From NCBI GenBank assembly GCA_023078555.1, contig CM041202.1, positions 3,158,022 through 3,222,021 of the forward strand: a DNA stretch of 64,000 nucleotides. Reading direction: 5' to 3'. The position numbers and the translations under genes are program-made. The notes under the pieces are model-generated. The model was given only the letters and a program-made list of their open reading frames with translations, was not told the DNA's origin and did no database searches. Positions 1 through 12,600 of the stretch are shown piece by piece; position 1 is the first letter of the stretch; every line of letters starts with the position of its first letter. Origin of the DNA: Ulva prolifera (taxonomy: Eukaryota; Chlorophyta; Ulvophyceae; Ulvales; Ulvaceae).

Positions 1-960
1 TCTTACGAGGCGGGGTGCTTGCCTCTCAATACCTTCCTGCAGAATTCGAGGACCACACACTTGCCTGAGTCATGACCAGAGCAGCTGTCAAGTGTTGTAA
101 GAATGCATTCGGGCGGTTGGCTGCATTGCCTGGCGCATGGCAGATGCTCTGTTAGGCACACACCACAAGACGTGAGACCCAAGTAGCCGACCATGAAAAC
201 GATCTACACACGCAGTTGAGAGTGGTGAGGCTGTACGCATGAATGCATGTGCAGGACCGCAACAGCTCCGGTTCAAGGTCTGCACCCGGCCTCGCCGTTG
301 GCGTGGGCGTTGCTGGCTTAGTTGGCATGGCTGGCCTAGGCCTTGCATTCCTGGCTCACAGGCACCCCGAGCTCCATGTCCAAAACAACGCCCAGGCACG
401 CGCCATTGCTCCCTTAAATTGCATTCCCACTGAAGGACAGGAAGCCACCGCTTGTTCAACCAGCCCGCGCCGGGTGAATCATTCGGCCAGATTTGCGACA
501 CTCTGAGTTCCGGGGCTAACTCAGCTCGAGCCCCAGGAATCTTGTGACTACAAGTGCGCGCATGGAGTGCGCAGTGACAACATAGCTGTAGCAACGGCTG
601 TGATTTGACCATCGGCGTGGACCTGCAGCCCCACGCACTGGAGTAGCCCAGGCAATGACTCAGGCCGATGTACCGACACCATGGCGACTGTGCTGCGTGA
701 CACTCGGCACGGTCCAGGCGGGCGCTGGTGTGAGACAGCATGGCCTGCCTCATGGACCATGCATGTACCACATGTCGGCGGCGGTCCCACCCCAGCACCA
801 GCTGCGCACTCGTGGCATGGCGCTGTTGAACTAGGAATCTACATTGGCGCCATGCTCTCTGACGCACAGGGTCGGCCGTACACCCGCTCAAACACTTGCG
901 CTGGCGCCCCGCATGAATCCTTCTGCAGCTCATGGTATGTATGCTACTGCATGGCCATGC
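1..960. other. no supported gene
   Basis: Open frames exist on both strands, including a 339-codon frame on the minus strand (88-1107). None shows a recognisable motif or a phase-consistent splice structure. The long minus frame runs antisense to the GC-rich exon at 967-1416 and is best explained as its shadow. An upstream exon of the 961-1740 gene could lie here. Confidence 0.4.
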
Positions 961-1740
961 ATGCAGGAAGAGGGTGCCGGTGTGGACGGCGAAGCTGGCG
1001 GCGTCCACGCCGACGACGCCCCTGCCCCGCCACTTGTGGGCGGCCACCCAAACGATGTCCCTGCCCTGCTGAATGTGGGGGCCGTACACAACAACAGCAT
1101 CTGGCACGCGCTCTCAAACGCAGACGTCGCCATGGTTCGCCAGCTGCTGCAAGCCGACCCTGCGCGGGCTGTGGCGCGGCGGCCATGGACGCCGCAGCTG
1201 CCGATGGCGCGGGCGCTGGCGGTGCGGGCGAGCACGGCCGCGGAGGACGAGCGGCTGGCGGAAATTGCGTGCGTGCTGGTGGAGACTGCCACCGCGGCGT
1301 GGCTGCAGCTGATGCTGCAGGACCTGGAGGCGTTTGTGGGTGCGGCGAGGCGGGAGCGCACCGCGTGCCGGTGGGCGGCGGCTCGCGCGCTGCTCACGAT
1401 GCACCGCCAGGGGCAGGTGCGCAGCGGCCATGCGCCCGCAGGCACCATGTATCAACGTATGCATACTTACACATGTCCATTTGGACATTCACAGCTCCGA
1501 CGTCCAAGACCTTTGTTCCGGAGATGCTGTGCCTGAGCGTGCGTATGCATGTGCTTCTCTGCGGTAGCTGTGACGGCATGCGCCGGTGTGGGTTGCTGTG
1601 TGAGGTGAGCGGTGGCGTGCTGCGCGCAGGATCTAGCGGCCGGGGGGCCCGGACCGGCTGAAATAGGTGCCGGCGATGTGATGGACGGCGGCGGTGGAGC
1701 AGATGCTGGCGTCGAGATGTTTGATGGTGTTGAGGAGTAA
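961..1740 (+). CDS. GC-rich hypothetical protein, possibly ankyrin-like
   Basis: Two exons, 961-1416 and 1630-1740, join in phase 0 (GGGCAG/GTGCGC donor, CGCGCAG acceptor) and end in TAA, giving 188 residues if translation starts at ATG 961. That ATG overlaps a good TGCAG acceptor ending at 966, so 967 may instead be an internal exon start with more exons upstream. The stretch SIWHALSNADVAMVRQLLQ followed by an ADPARAV segment resembles one ankyrin repeat (helix-turn-helix with LL). I see no second clear repeat. The C-terminus is Gly/Asp/Glu-rich and probably disordered. Third codon positions are strongly GC. Function unknown. Confidence 0.5.
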
Positions 1741-3309
1741 TGAGGATCTGCGGCAAGGCAAGCAGGTCACTGGCACCTGCTGGGCTGCACGCGCAGCCCT
1801 GCACTATACAATCCACAAAGAGCTCGGCCGATTGCATGGCAGAGCACCGATTGCATGGCAGAGCACCGAATTAGACTACCAGGAAGTGCCACCACCAGGA
1901 GCGATGCACAGGCCTACAGCGTAGACTCTACACACTGTGGTGGGCGTGGAGAGTCCTGGCCAACATGCACAGGCAGCCCTTAGCGGGACTTGGACATGGG
2001 GAATGTGGCACTGCACGCAGAGCAGAAGGTAGCAAGCCACCAAGGCAGGCCTGCAGCGTGTGTGGGAGCGTGGCGTTTGCTGCAGTCAAGCATGGGCATC
2101 GGGTGGGCCTGGCTGCAGGTGGTGGTCAGCGATCAACATCCATGGCTTGGGGAACACCACAACGTCAGCCATGCATCGACACTTCCTCGAGTGCGGCATT
2201 GGACATGGAAGCGAGCTGCAGATCAGTTTGTAAAGGCCGACCCCAGCATTCACATGGACACCTGTCGCACGAAACACACACTGGCGGCGAGCCTGGCAGG
2301 GGCCACCTGCAATGGTCCTGAAACAGATTGGAAGCAAGAAGAGACCAACAAGGTAAAGCGCAGGACCCACGAAGGGGGCATCACAGAATCGTTCGACCAT
2401 GCTACGAATTCTGTCTGTGAAGCACGTGTCGGCAGGGGGACTGTGTGCAGGCTGGCTGCACTATCCATTGCCAGGCTGCACGCTCCGTGGGCACAGCGCA
2501 ACAAGTTGGACCAAGCCGTAGCACAGTTTGCACACTCATATCCATTCTGAGCCTCTGTGGAGATGGACGACAGCTGAAAGTGTCAATTTGTCTGCGCGGT
2601 CAGAACAGCGGCAAACATGCACTTGTGAATACGAGACAGGGCAGAGTCAAATAGGCATACGGCAAATATGATTCAACGGATCTCTCACGTTGTGGCTAAG
2701 GCGGCTGTTACAAGCGGCGATACTACTCTAGCTGCACCTGCCAGGGTGACCTGGCTTGCAGACTTCACCCTGCGTTCTGCACAGCTACACACATAAAAAA
2801 TCTCAAGCTCATACGGCACCCCGCCAACGCCCCTTTCGAGCAGCATATCCACCACTGGGCTCAACCACAGACCCCACATCAAGAGTACCCCATGCAAACA
2901 CTTGTACGGTGATCAGGCGTGGGTGCGATCGAAACCCACAGGCACAGTCGTATGTCACAGCAGCGAGACTACCTTTGCGTGCACCTGCTTCACGCCCCTG
3001 AAGACACAACACGACGGCCTGTTTTGTCTGGGGTGGCACAAGAGGCGGCAAGGGTCGCGCTGCATTGCACCACGTACTGCATCAAGGCAGCATTACAGGT
3101 CAGCATGCTCTGCGTATCAGGGCCGGCCGCGCTGTCGGGTGGCGCGCTGCGAAGGAGGCACGGGAGCTGCGGCGCACAGCAACGCCCCGGTATTTCAGCA
3201 GCCCGCAGTGCCCCCCGCGCCGCAGCGGGAAGCAGGGTCGGAAGTCCTCCAGTCTGCGAACAGGTCTCGGAGCGTGTCCACAATCCGGGAGGAGGCGTGC
3301 GCGGCGAGG
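1741..3309. other. intergenic stretch, no supported gene
   Basis: Only overlapping unsupported frames are seen. The stretch holds a short tandem repeat (1829-1866) and the 3' flank of the phosphopantetheinyl transferase gene. The frames of 180-328 codons at 2902-3976 on both strands partly shadow the C-terminal exon of that gene. Confidence 0.35.
1829..1866. repeat. 19-bp tandem duplication
   Basis: Two exact copies of CGATTGCATGGCAGAGCAC stand head to tail, followed by a partial third copy (CGA). They lie just downstream of the stop codon at 1740, probably in the 3' UTR. Confidence 0.85.
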
Positions 3310-5318
3310 TCACGTCGCCGCGAGGAGGGGGCTCTGCGCGGGTTGCAGGTCCTGCGGCTGCCCGGGGAGGCCCACAAACAGCCGCAGGTCCACATCCTCC
3401 CAGTTCACGTGCTGGCTGCCACCGTGCTCGCGCGGCAGAGCTAAGCACACCGAACCCACATGGTCCTCCCTGCAGGCGGGCACAGCAGATGAGCTCAGAG
3501 GCCACACTGTAGCTCGCACACGGTCCAGCATGACTTGACGCGACGAGGATGCTCCGTGCGTCAGCCAAACGGCACACCAGCGCTGCCACAGCGCCGGTGT
3601 ATGTACACAGTGCAGTCGAGGAGGCAGCGGAGGCCGTGGAGTGGGGGGCGCACGTCGGCAAGCACTGCAGGACGGCGTACGCGGACGACGTGTCTTCAGG
3701 GAACACGCTGGACACGGTGAGTTGCCGGGGTGTGCCGGCGCAGCGCAGGCCGCTTGCTTGCACCAAGTGTGCCGCTGACTCGCTCTCCGCATCGTGACCC
3801 ACTGCAGCGCAGCTGCTGCGTTTGTTTGGGCGCCGCAGGCACGTATGGGCGGTGAAACTGCTGCAGGTGCATACGACGCCGTATGCGGCCACATGGCATG
3901 GTGAGGGAGCTGTCGGAGGCTGCTGAACAAGTTGAGCATGGCATGTGAGACGGGCTAGATGTTGATCATCTGCCATGCCGTAAGGCTGTCACGATCTAGA
4001 TAATGCTGTGGTCCGTCTGGGCTGCATGTGTGAGTACATCCACAGATTGCTGGGTGGGATGGCAGTTGAGACCGCTGCAACTAGATAGTAGACTGGGTAC
4101 GGCAGCGCCCACGCACACTAGGCTGTGGCCTGCGGTGATCACGTTGGCATGCTATTGCTGCGAAAGAGCCATGCAGTGTGGCAAAGTGGGGATGGCACAC
4201 CTATAGAGAAGTTTTTCGTCGCACACTTGAGACCTCGGCCGGTGGCTTTGACAAAGGCTTCCTTCAGCGTCCACTTCTCAATGAAGCGCTGTATGCGTTG
4301 AGCTCCATCAGGTAGTTCTGCATAAAGGATCGGTAATTGGCTCCGTGGGTGTCAGGGCTGCTTGGGAGCAGGGCGTGGGGGAGAAGGGGGTGGGGAGCAT
4401 GGTGTCTACTATCGCGGAGAATGTGGTGTGCACCGCCACAGAAGTCTTGACCCCTGGGCATGTGCTGCAGGAAAGAGTGGAAAATGCAGAAGCTGAAGGT
4501 GATACTGGCAGCGCACGAAGGAGTTCTTGTTGCTCTGCTTCTGAGAACATCTTTCCAGCTATTCTCTCAGCTCTGGACCGCAACGTGCGGTCGATACGCT
4601 CACAGTCAATGCCAACTTTCGCGCCAGCTGCAACAGCAAGGCCTATAAGACCATCGGTGTGTGTGATGTTGAAGTCGAATTCACGGATCCGCCGAGGAAG
4701 GCCTTTCGTGTCCAGCATCGGCTTGCCATGTTCACCAATTTGGAATTTGAAGTCCTGCATCGAATGGACAGCACGTGCTGAAACTCTCTGGACGCACAAT
4801 GGCAAGTACATGCACGTTCTTCTACACAAACTTCTACGAACGTTGCATAAGCGAGAATGCGTGACCCGGCGTTACTTGCGGCCAGGACGAATGCTGCGTG
4901 TACAGTGTCTGACGTAGCACGCAGCAACACCAAGCAGTAGGCACAAACGGCGGTATCACACCGAAAGTTGCCATCCTGTGCCAAGGCATGTGGCTAGGGC
5001 TGAGCGCAGCAGCACTCTTGAGCAGAGACGAGAATGTTCCTCCTGAGTGTCTTTGGACGCGCAGATGTGCTCGAGTTCTGTTGTCGACAGCCAGTGCGCA
5101 TACTTTGCAACGTAGCTCCTCGGAATCTGCAGCTCTACCTTGAGGTCACAATTTATCAGCGAAACGGTTCTGTACTGTGTAGACAGGACCTGAGCTGCGT
5201 GGGGCTGGTTTAATTTGTCAAGTCTATCACACCTGCGCTGGATCCATCCACCAAACAGCCACACCCCCAGGCTCAAGGGGAAATGTGGTATATGATGATG
5301 ACGCTGATGCAACTGCAA
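3310..5318 (-). CDS. 4'-phosphopantetheinyl transferase (Sfp/AcpS type)
   Basis: This enzyme moves phosphopantetheine from CoA to a serine of acyl-carrier or related carrier proteins. Three exons join in phase: the N-terminal exon ends at 4962, then 4754-4517, then 4288-4201. They carry the family landmarks in order: IGEHGKPML, FNITHTDGLIGLAV, VGIDCERIDR (metal-binding D and E), FSEAEQQELL, and WTLKEAFVKATGRGL (the catalytic KEA motif). A later frame ending at a TGA at 3310 contains EDHVGSVCLALP, which fits the C-terminal strand of plant and animal homologues, so I take 3310 as the gene end. The exon or exons between 4200 and about 3480 are not resolved. The true start is also uncertain: the N-terminal frame is open to 5318, but a short upstream exon is possible. 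It is transcribed divergently from the rlmN-like gene. Confidence 0.75.
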
Positions 5319-5848
5319 CCTCTTGTCGCTGTGCCAAGAATGCCGGCCTTGAAGTGCGCGAACATCTGCTGCTGCGCGGCACGAGAGACCGTGAAGAAAA
5401 CATTGTCAATCTCATGGTACTTGATTGTGAGCAAAGTCCTGTCATATTCTACAGCATGCAACGCAGCGGCCCAGGCCCCAAGAAACTACTGGCTTGCGTG
5501 CAGTGCTAGACGATTCAGCGGTCGATTCAGCGGTCAGCGTGATACGGTGCACATAGCATTTGCCACGATCATCGGGCACGCAAATACATGATAATGCAGG
5601 AGTCGTGTTTGGAGGGTGTTATGCCATAGCTGCCGGGGTCGTGTATCCTCCAACACATCCACTGATCAGAATCATCCGCACTAGCGCCACTGCGACAGGC
5701 TTCGCCGTGCCCGAGGCTGCATACTTTCCTACAGAATGCGCGAGCAAGCGCCGCGCCGATTGAGGGTGTAGAATTGAGAGTTTTATAGCCACCGCGTCTG
5801 TCCTATGTACCGTCACTGAAACTCACCTGGTGCTGACAGTATAGAACA
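5319..5848. other. upstream region between PPTase and rlmN-like genes
   Basis: This is the gap between two divergently oriented genes. Frames of 60-75 codons exist on both strands (5273-5509 and 5619-5816) without convincing splice sites or motifs. A 12-bp perfect tandem repeat (CGATTCAGCGGT twice, 5511-5534) lies in the middle. The promoters of both genes are presumably here. Confidence 0.4.
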
Positions 5849-8231
5849 ATGCCTAAGCCGAGAATACTCCGCCCGCAGTCAGTTTGGGATCTTCCCATAC
5901 TGCAGAGCGCTTTCGAAGAAGCAAATGTTTCAAATGCTGGAAAGCACGCCGTGCGCCTGTTAGGCTATTTGATCAGGCACCCGACCGCGACATGGCATGA
6001 CGTGCCGGACTTGCCAAAAGCTGCGATCGCATGTTTGGAAGCACACTTTTGCAAGTTCACTAGTACCTTGCAAACTATCCAGCGTTCTACTGATGGAGAA
6101 ACGATGAAGCTGCTTTTGAAGCTCCAGGACGGCCTGTCAATCGAAGTCGTTGTCATGCAATACGACACTAAAGCGGAAGACGGGGAAGGCAACGCAACAG
6201 GGAATGTTCGCTCCACGCTGTGCGTATCTTCTCAGGTCGGGTGCCAGATGGGCTGCACCTTCTGTGCAACAGGTGAGCCTTGCAGCGCTAGTTCAGCTCG
6301 GTTGCGGCGGCAGTGCCCGTAGCCAATCATGAGCTCATGAGTCCAGCAGGACCTCGAACACCTGAATGGGACTATGCAGGCACTATGGGTCTGACAGGCA
6401 ACCTCAGCGCGGGGGAGATAGTGGAGCAGTTGGCATATGCCTCACAACTGACCAGGATACGGAACATTGTTTTCATGGGCATGGGGGAGCCTCTCAACAA
6501 CTATAAAGCCGTAAAGGTGTGTCTGGATACTCTTGGGCACTGTCTGCATCCCAGTCCAGTGTGGCTGTCTGCAGTGGCAGTGTGGCCTGAGCCAACGCGG
6601 GCCCTTGATCGATCGAGAGCCCAGCAATTACCCACAACCACAGGCAGAACTCGGTACTTGGCTTGAGTATGAACATACAAACGAAGCTGACTTGAATTGC
6701 TTGGCTACACAGGTCTGTCCCTGTGACCTCAGTCACTGGCCCGCATGGCTCGATAGCTTGGTCACGTGGCGTGCGCCTGCAGAGCGCTCTGCTAGGTCAC
6801 CCTGAGTAGCGAAAGCGGGCCACAGCCTGCGTCGAATGCACCAAAATCTCATGCTGCCCCCTACTCCATTTCTCGAGCGCCTTAAACACATCCGTCGCGC
6901 TCACGATCCTCACTGGGCCATAGACCTTGGGTCACCATCACGCATAAATTCTGTCCCACAGGGAAAGGCACCGCTGCAGACGAGGCGTGGCCACCTCGTC
7001 ACAACAACCGATCGTCCTGTGTGACCACAGACTCCGCTCGACGCGCGTAGGCGTGCTCTGTGAGGCACTGCTGCAAGAGCACCGCCGCTGCTGCAAACAC
7101 TGGCCACATGGCTTGTTCACCCACTCCGGCGTACACTACCTGCCATTTTCAACGGTATTCATGCTGAGTCAGTCACATCCCTCCTCAGCGACCCGCAGCA
7201 GCCGCCGCTCCTCCTAAGTGCTTCTCTCACTGCTCCTCTCGTCGCAACACAGTACTTCCTCATCACAGTTATGCACGCACATGCACAGCGGGCGATTGTC
7301 GATAAATCGACTGAGGTAGCATTGCATGTGCTTGCATGCATGCCGCTGCAGCAGCACTCGCTCGCCGTCTGCCACCTCCCGGGTGCTGCACTTCAAACGC
7401 CTGCGTGTCTGCAGGCAGCGCTGGACAGCATCACGGACTCGCGCCTGTTTGCGCTCTCCGCACGCCACGTGACCGTCTCGACCGTCGGTGTGACGGACAA
7501 GATCCGCGCCCTTGCCAGCGACGCGCCCAACGCCCGCCTCGCGCTCTCCCTCCACGCCCCCACCCAGGCGCTGCGCGAGCGCATCGTGCCGTCCGCCAAG
7601 GCGTACAAGCTGCCTGCACTGCTGGGTGCGGTGCGGGACTACGTGGAGGCGACGGGGAACCGGGTGTTTGTGGAGTACGTCATGCTGCGCGGCGTGAACG
7701 ACGAGCCGCAGCACGCACAGCAGCTCGCCGAGGTGCTGGCGGACCTGCCAGTGACCGTCAACTTGATTCCGTGGAACCCGGTGCTGTCTCCAGACATCTC
7801 GTTCGAGGCGCCGGGGCTGGAGCGGGTGCGGCCACTGTGCGTTGATGTGCATGCCCCTGTGGACATGCCGGTGCGTCCGTACCGACACGCAAGCTTCAGG
7901 GATGTTGCAACGTGACTCATGCCAGTGGCTTGTAGATTTCGCTATCATGCACGCCCTGCGTGTCGCTGCGTACCATCATGCATTGTGAATGTAGTGCTGG
8001 TGCATGGAGTGGAGGCAACGGGTTGCGAGTGGTGCTGTGGCGTGGGTGCAGGTTCAGGCGTTTCGGGATGTACTGCGTAGTGAGCATGACATCCCGTGCA
8101 CCATTCGGCAGGAGAAGGGGCAGGACATCTCGGGGGCATGTGGTCAACTCGTGATCGATCACAAGAGTGGCGCTGCGAAGGGTCTGGAAGACATTGAAGA
8201 AGTGGCCGCTCGTCTGATGGCTGTCAGGTAG
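5849..8231 (+). CDS. rlmN: RlmN/Cfr-family radical-SAM RNA (adenine-C2) methyltransferase
   Basis: In bacteria RlmN methylates C2 of an adenosine in 23S rRNA and in some tRNAs using a [4Fe-4S] cluster and S-adenosylmethionine. Four exons (5849-6272, 6380-6516, 7415-7825, 8052-8231) join in phase and sum to 1152 nt, 383 residues, close to the bacterial length. The radical-SAM cluster motif CQMGCTFC uses Cys132, Cys136 and Cys139, followed across the first intron by [19 protein letters not shown]. Next come [19 protein letters not shown], and VNLIPWNPV. The C-terminal [11 protein letters not shown] holds the cysteine that carries the transient methyl group in RlmN. The N-terminus begins [13 protein letters not shown] and lacks an obvious organelle transit peptide, so location is open. 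Third positions are about 43% GC in the first 30 codons but about 87% in the first 30 codons of exon 3 (hand count). Confidence 0.93.
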
Positions 8232-8398
8232 CACACAGAATGCTGCCAACAGAATCGCTTCCGCGATCAGGCCATATGCTCCAGGTTCCTTGTGTCAGCT
8301 TTTGACACCTCATTGTGCATGGCGTCTCCAATCGAGACGAAAACCTGCTTGACAAAACTTACACACATCCGTCAAATTTTCCAAGACAATCAGTACAA

Positions 8399-9035
8399 CT
8401 ACTGTGCGAGTAAAAATTCCCGCAGCTTATCGAGTGCGCGATATCGATGTGAGATCGTGTTCTTTATGTCCTTGCTGAGCTCAGCGTACGTTTCATCAAA
8501 ACCGTCCGGTTGGAAAACCGGGTCCCACCCAAAGTCTGTTGGGCCACGAGGTGGAACGATCGTCCCTTGAGTTCTACCAACGAAAACTATTGGGTCCGAT
8601 GATGCATCTTGTGCGTAAGCAAAGATGCACTGTGCATAGCCTGTTTTGTCTTCAAAGCCATCGAGCATTTTGCTGAGCCCCTGAGGCTTAAGCTTTTGTA
8701 AAAACCACTTGATGTAGGGCCCCGGAAGACCTCCCATCGCATTAAAGCACAGCGATGTGTCTTCCACCATCACTGGTCCATCCACCTGTTTGGCTGCAAG
8801 CCTGCATTTCTCCTTGGCAATGTCCTCTGGCTCGCCTTGGAGCTCAGGCAATTCCACTGACTGAGCCACCACCTCAAACGGCAACTTTGTACCCTTTTCG
8901 AGGATTTGGACGACCTGCACAGACATGTATGACCTGATCGGGGAATCTATTTCAGCCTGACGTCGAAGGAAGCAACGTGCAGCGCACCTCTTCCTTCTTT
9001 TTCTGATTACCAGTCACAAAGATGAGCTGCTTCAT
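8399..9035 (-). CDS. ITPA: Inosine triphosphate pyrophosphatase (ITPase/HAM1)
   Basis: This housekeeping enzyme hydrolyses ITP, dITP and XTP to monophosphates, keeping deaminated purines out of nucleic acids. Two exons, 9035-8988 and 8914-8399, join at a phase-0 intron (GAG/GTGCGC donor, TGTGCAG acceptor) and give 187 residues, the normal length. Exon 1 encodes [16 protein letters not shown], the nucleotide-binding TGN motif. Exon 2 contains [20 protein letters not shown] (catalytic acidic residues and substrate loop), [21 protein letters not shown] and the C-terminal [10 protein letters not shown]. Every family landmark is present, so it should be active. It is convergent with the rlmN-like gene; the two stop codons are about 170 bp apart. 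Confidence 0.95.
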
Positions 9036-9694
9036 GCTGCCTGCAACTGCCAGCGGTTCACTGCGACGAAATGGCCTCGAACAGCTGAAGATGCAGCGCC
9101 TCTGGGAAAGACCTGTTGTGGCTCCAGCTCTCAGCATTGCGATGGAGGCGTTGTGGCAGCAGTTGCCAGTCACAGTTCTCCGGCAGTTGTTCGTACGTGG
9201 AACCCACTCCGTCGGCCCTGTCTTCCCGTTCGCACTGCCCGGGCAATGCGGTGTTTAAACGACACGGGACCCCGTCGCCACATAAATATTCACAATCGCG
9301 CGAGCAGGCGCAGGCCCTTCGCCATGGCGCGCCATCGGCGCGAGCCAACAGTCGCGATAGAGCCATAATTACGGCAGCTACTGCACTGCTTCAGGAGTGC
9401 CCTCGTCTAATGTGACCCGGACGTGCACAGCCTTGCCCTATGCGACACCGACCACTGCTGCAAGCGCGTTGCTACCAAGCCAAGCGTAACAGTCGAAGCA
9501 CGTGACATTACACGTGCCTTCTGAAGAAATGTATGGTAGGGAGCTGACTGCGCAATCATCTATGGCTGGTTCTTCTGTCATTCGAAGTAACAACTGAGCC
9601 TTGTCCATCAGATACCGCAGAACACAAAAGTATGTGAAAGAAGCACCCACGCTGTCCTATTAGAACAACGTAAGCTCTTGCTGAAGAATCCCAG
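9036..9694. other. divergent promoter region, no gene seen
   Basis: Spacer between the ITPase gene (minus) and the coiled-coil gene (plus). No motif-bearing frame is seen. Frames at 9058-9415 on both strands look like chance. Confidence 0.4.
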
Positions 9695-12600
9695 ATGAGC
9701 ATTTCCAGTTTCGAGCAACAGAGACGCAGTACCAGGCATGAGATGCGCATCATCGATGCTGTCCTGGAGCATCTTCCATCTGCTGCGTCTAGCATTGAGG
9801 ATATCTCCAAGAGCATCAGACCCATCATCCAGGTGCGTTTGAGTAGGTGTTGTGTGACTTTCGTATGTGTACCAATTGATGTGCAGAATGTGGGCAATGG
9901 CATTGCTTGTCACTTGATCATCGTGGAGCACATTCAGGGCTTGGTGCAAAATGAGCCTCCCACGCCAGACTTGACATCAAAAGCTCTCAAGAAGAGTATG
10001 CATTTCTTGAATACGGAGCTTGACGAGTACCGTGAGGAGCTCTCCAGCCTTCGCGTGCAGCTCACCTCAAAGACATCACAGCTAAAGGAGATCACTGGTG
10101 AGCGCGACAGATGCCGCAAGGCGTTGGAAGAAGCTCACGCCTGCGTGTCTGACTATCACAAGAAATTGAGCACCATGGAAAGAACTGTTGGCCATGCACT
10201 CGTGTCCAGAGGCGAACTCAAAGAAGCTACCACAAACCTTGAAGAAGCCAAGTCTCTGAATCAGCAGTACAAGGAGACTCTCGCAGCAGCAGACATCCGA
10301 TTAGAGACGATGGAAGAAACCATCACGGAACAGAAGGAGCAGGTCAGTATGCTCGAGAGTCGGCTTGAGGCCGAAAAAGACAAGGCAAGCAACATCAAAC
10401 ATGATCGCCTCCAGCTTTCAAGACGTGTGGAAGAAGTCAAAGCTGAGCTTGGCGAGGTATGCGACATCAAGAACTGAAATGCGTCAGATGCGAAATCATC
10501 GTCTGTCTCGCTTGCTGTGCATACTGGCCACAGTGGTACCCACATGTGCAAGCCCGCGCTGCATGGATGAGTGGACACGTGATGAAGGTCACTTATGAGT
10601 GGACACACACAGTCCAGCTCGAGCTGGTCAATAATCAGCAGAACTGATTTGTGTTGCGAGCGCACTAGGCTTGCACGTGCTGCATAGTTGACAAAAGGCC
10701 ATTGGCCTTAACAACTGAGCTCAATCACTCTGAGGTGCGGCTGCGCCTTCGTTGCTACAGCAACTGTTGCACTCACATATCGACTCATCCTGTTCATTTT
10801 TTTCTACCTGCAACCGCTGGGGGACTGTTATATAACTTATGACAATTCCTCCAAATCGCAGATACACAAATAGTCGCAGGTCTCACACATATCAGCATCT
10901 CCATTTCACCGGTCAGCAGCTCTTGCATTTTCTTGCAGCAGCGAGACATGCCTGTGGATGGTCGCTCTCATGCTTTGCCTTGCCCTTGAACGATTGGCAG
11001 ATTCTCTGCAAGATTAGTTGGCTCCTGAAGCAAGGTACCGGCCGGCTTGCATTCCACGCTGGCACAGCGGACTCATGCGCATCAGACAGCCACATGAGTG
11101 CGGCTGCAGCCGCATGAGTGCGGCTGGAGCTCAGTGTGCATGGAGGTGTAGGCACCGATGCTCAGGCAGCGCGTGTGCAGGTGCAAGCGCGGCTGGCAGA
11201 TGCGGAGAGGCAGCGGGACGCTGCCCGGGAGGAGGCGGGCGACGTCGGCCAGCAACATGCCGAGACGCTCGCAGCCCTGAGCGACCTCATCACCATCCAG
11301 AAGCGCTCCGACACCGAGCGCGGAGGCCTCGAGGTCAGCCTGAGGGAGCAGCAGACTGCCCTCTCCAAACACGAGGTGTGAGCCAGCCCGACGTCTGTCA
11401 GCCTAAGGCAGCAGCTGAAGTGGCACTCGTCGCCACTGAGACGCAAACACAACACGGGAGCGAGTGCGCACACACGGCTAGAACTAGCATCCATGCCTGA
11501 CGCTCGCTCGTCAACGTCTGCCAGAAATAAAACCGCTGCTGAGGATCACTCAGGCGGCGTAGTTGCTGCTGTCTGTTGCCTGCCTGGTCCACACCGTGGG
11601 TTGGCAAGCGGGCATACGCTGCAGGCCACCATCGAGGCGCTCAGGGCGCAGCTGGAGGCCGCACGGCATGCCCCCCTGCGAGCCGCGGCCGACGGAGCAT
11701 GCGGCGGTGTCAAGTTTGGAGGGGCGGCACACGGCGGTGCCTCGCAGGCGGCCGGCCGGGCTGCCACCGCGCTCGCAGACGCGCTGCCCGGCCTGCGCGA
11801 CGCGCTGCAGGAGGAGGTGCAGGAAGGGGCGAGCCCACCGGGCTGCTCCAGTGACGGCAGCCCTGGGGGTGCGGGCCGGCAGAGCGGGCGGGCCGGCTGC
11901 GCACAGGGCTGCGGGGCAGGGCAGCAGGCCGGTAGCACGGACGTTTGCCGGGCCGTGGACTCGCTGCGGCAGCTGAAGCAGCTCCTGGATCGCGCAAGCA
12001 TGTTCAATGAGGTGCGGTCCGGCTTCAGTTCCCTGTGCGAGTGCATTAGGGTTCTCAGATGGCCGGGTCCATCTCGGCACGCGTCGAGGGCTCCAGCAGC
12101 TGGGACAGATCGCTACACCTGGACTGAGTGCTGCTGATGCGCAAAAACTGCGACAGCCTGCGCAGTATGTGCTAATTGAGAGTGTCAAGCGCAAGGCGCC
12201 ACACGCTGTGACGCCCAGTCTCCTGCACAACATGTGTAAGGCCTGCCACGCTGTGCAAAGACTCCATGGCCGCATTGGTCATGGCATGCAGCTGCCTCGC
12301 CACTGAATCAGAAGCGCAGCTACCATCAGCGCAGAAGCGACCTGACGCCCACAAACCTCACATGCACGCAGGCGGACGATGCCCAGCAGACACTGTACGG
12401 ATCGCTGCGGGACCTATGGGCGGCTCTAGAGGTGAGGCTGGCGGACGCGCTGCCGGGGGTGGCGGCAGTGGTGGTTCAGGCGCGGGACGCCGCCCGGGAG
12501 GCGCGGCATCGGCAGGACCACCTGCGCGCTGCCCTGCGGGACACGCACGATGCACTTGCCCGCGCCACAGCGGAACGCCACCGCGCCAAGCAGCTTGCGT

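Noticed and set aside
88-1107. 339-codon open frame on the minus strand
   Set aside because: Its right end is antisense to a GC-rich exon with good splice sites and phase on the plus strand. Composition is typical of a shadow frame and no motif is seen.
2990-3976. 328-codon minus frame
   Set aside because: It overlaps, in another frame, the C-terminal PPTase exon recognised by EDHVGSVCLALP. Low-complexity Ala/Ser/Cys content suggests chance openness in GC-rich DNA.
7214-7948. 244-codon minus frame
   Set aside because: Antisense to rlmN exon 3, which has clear family motifs.
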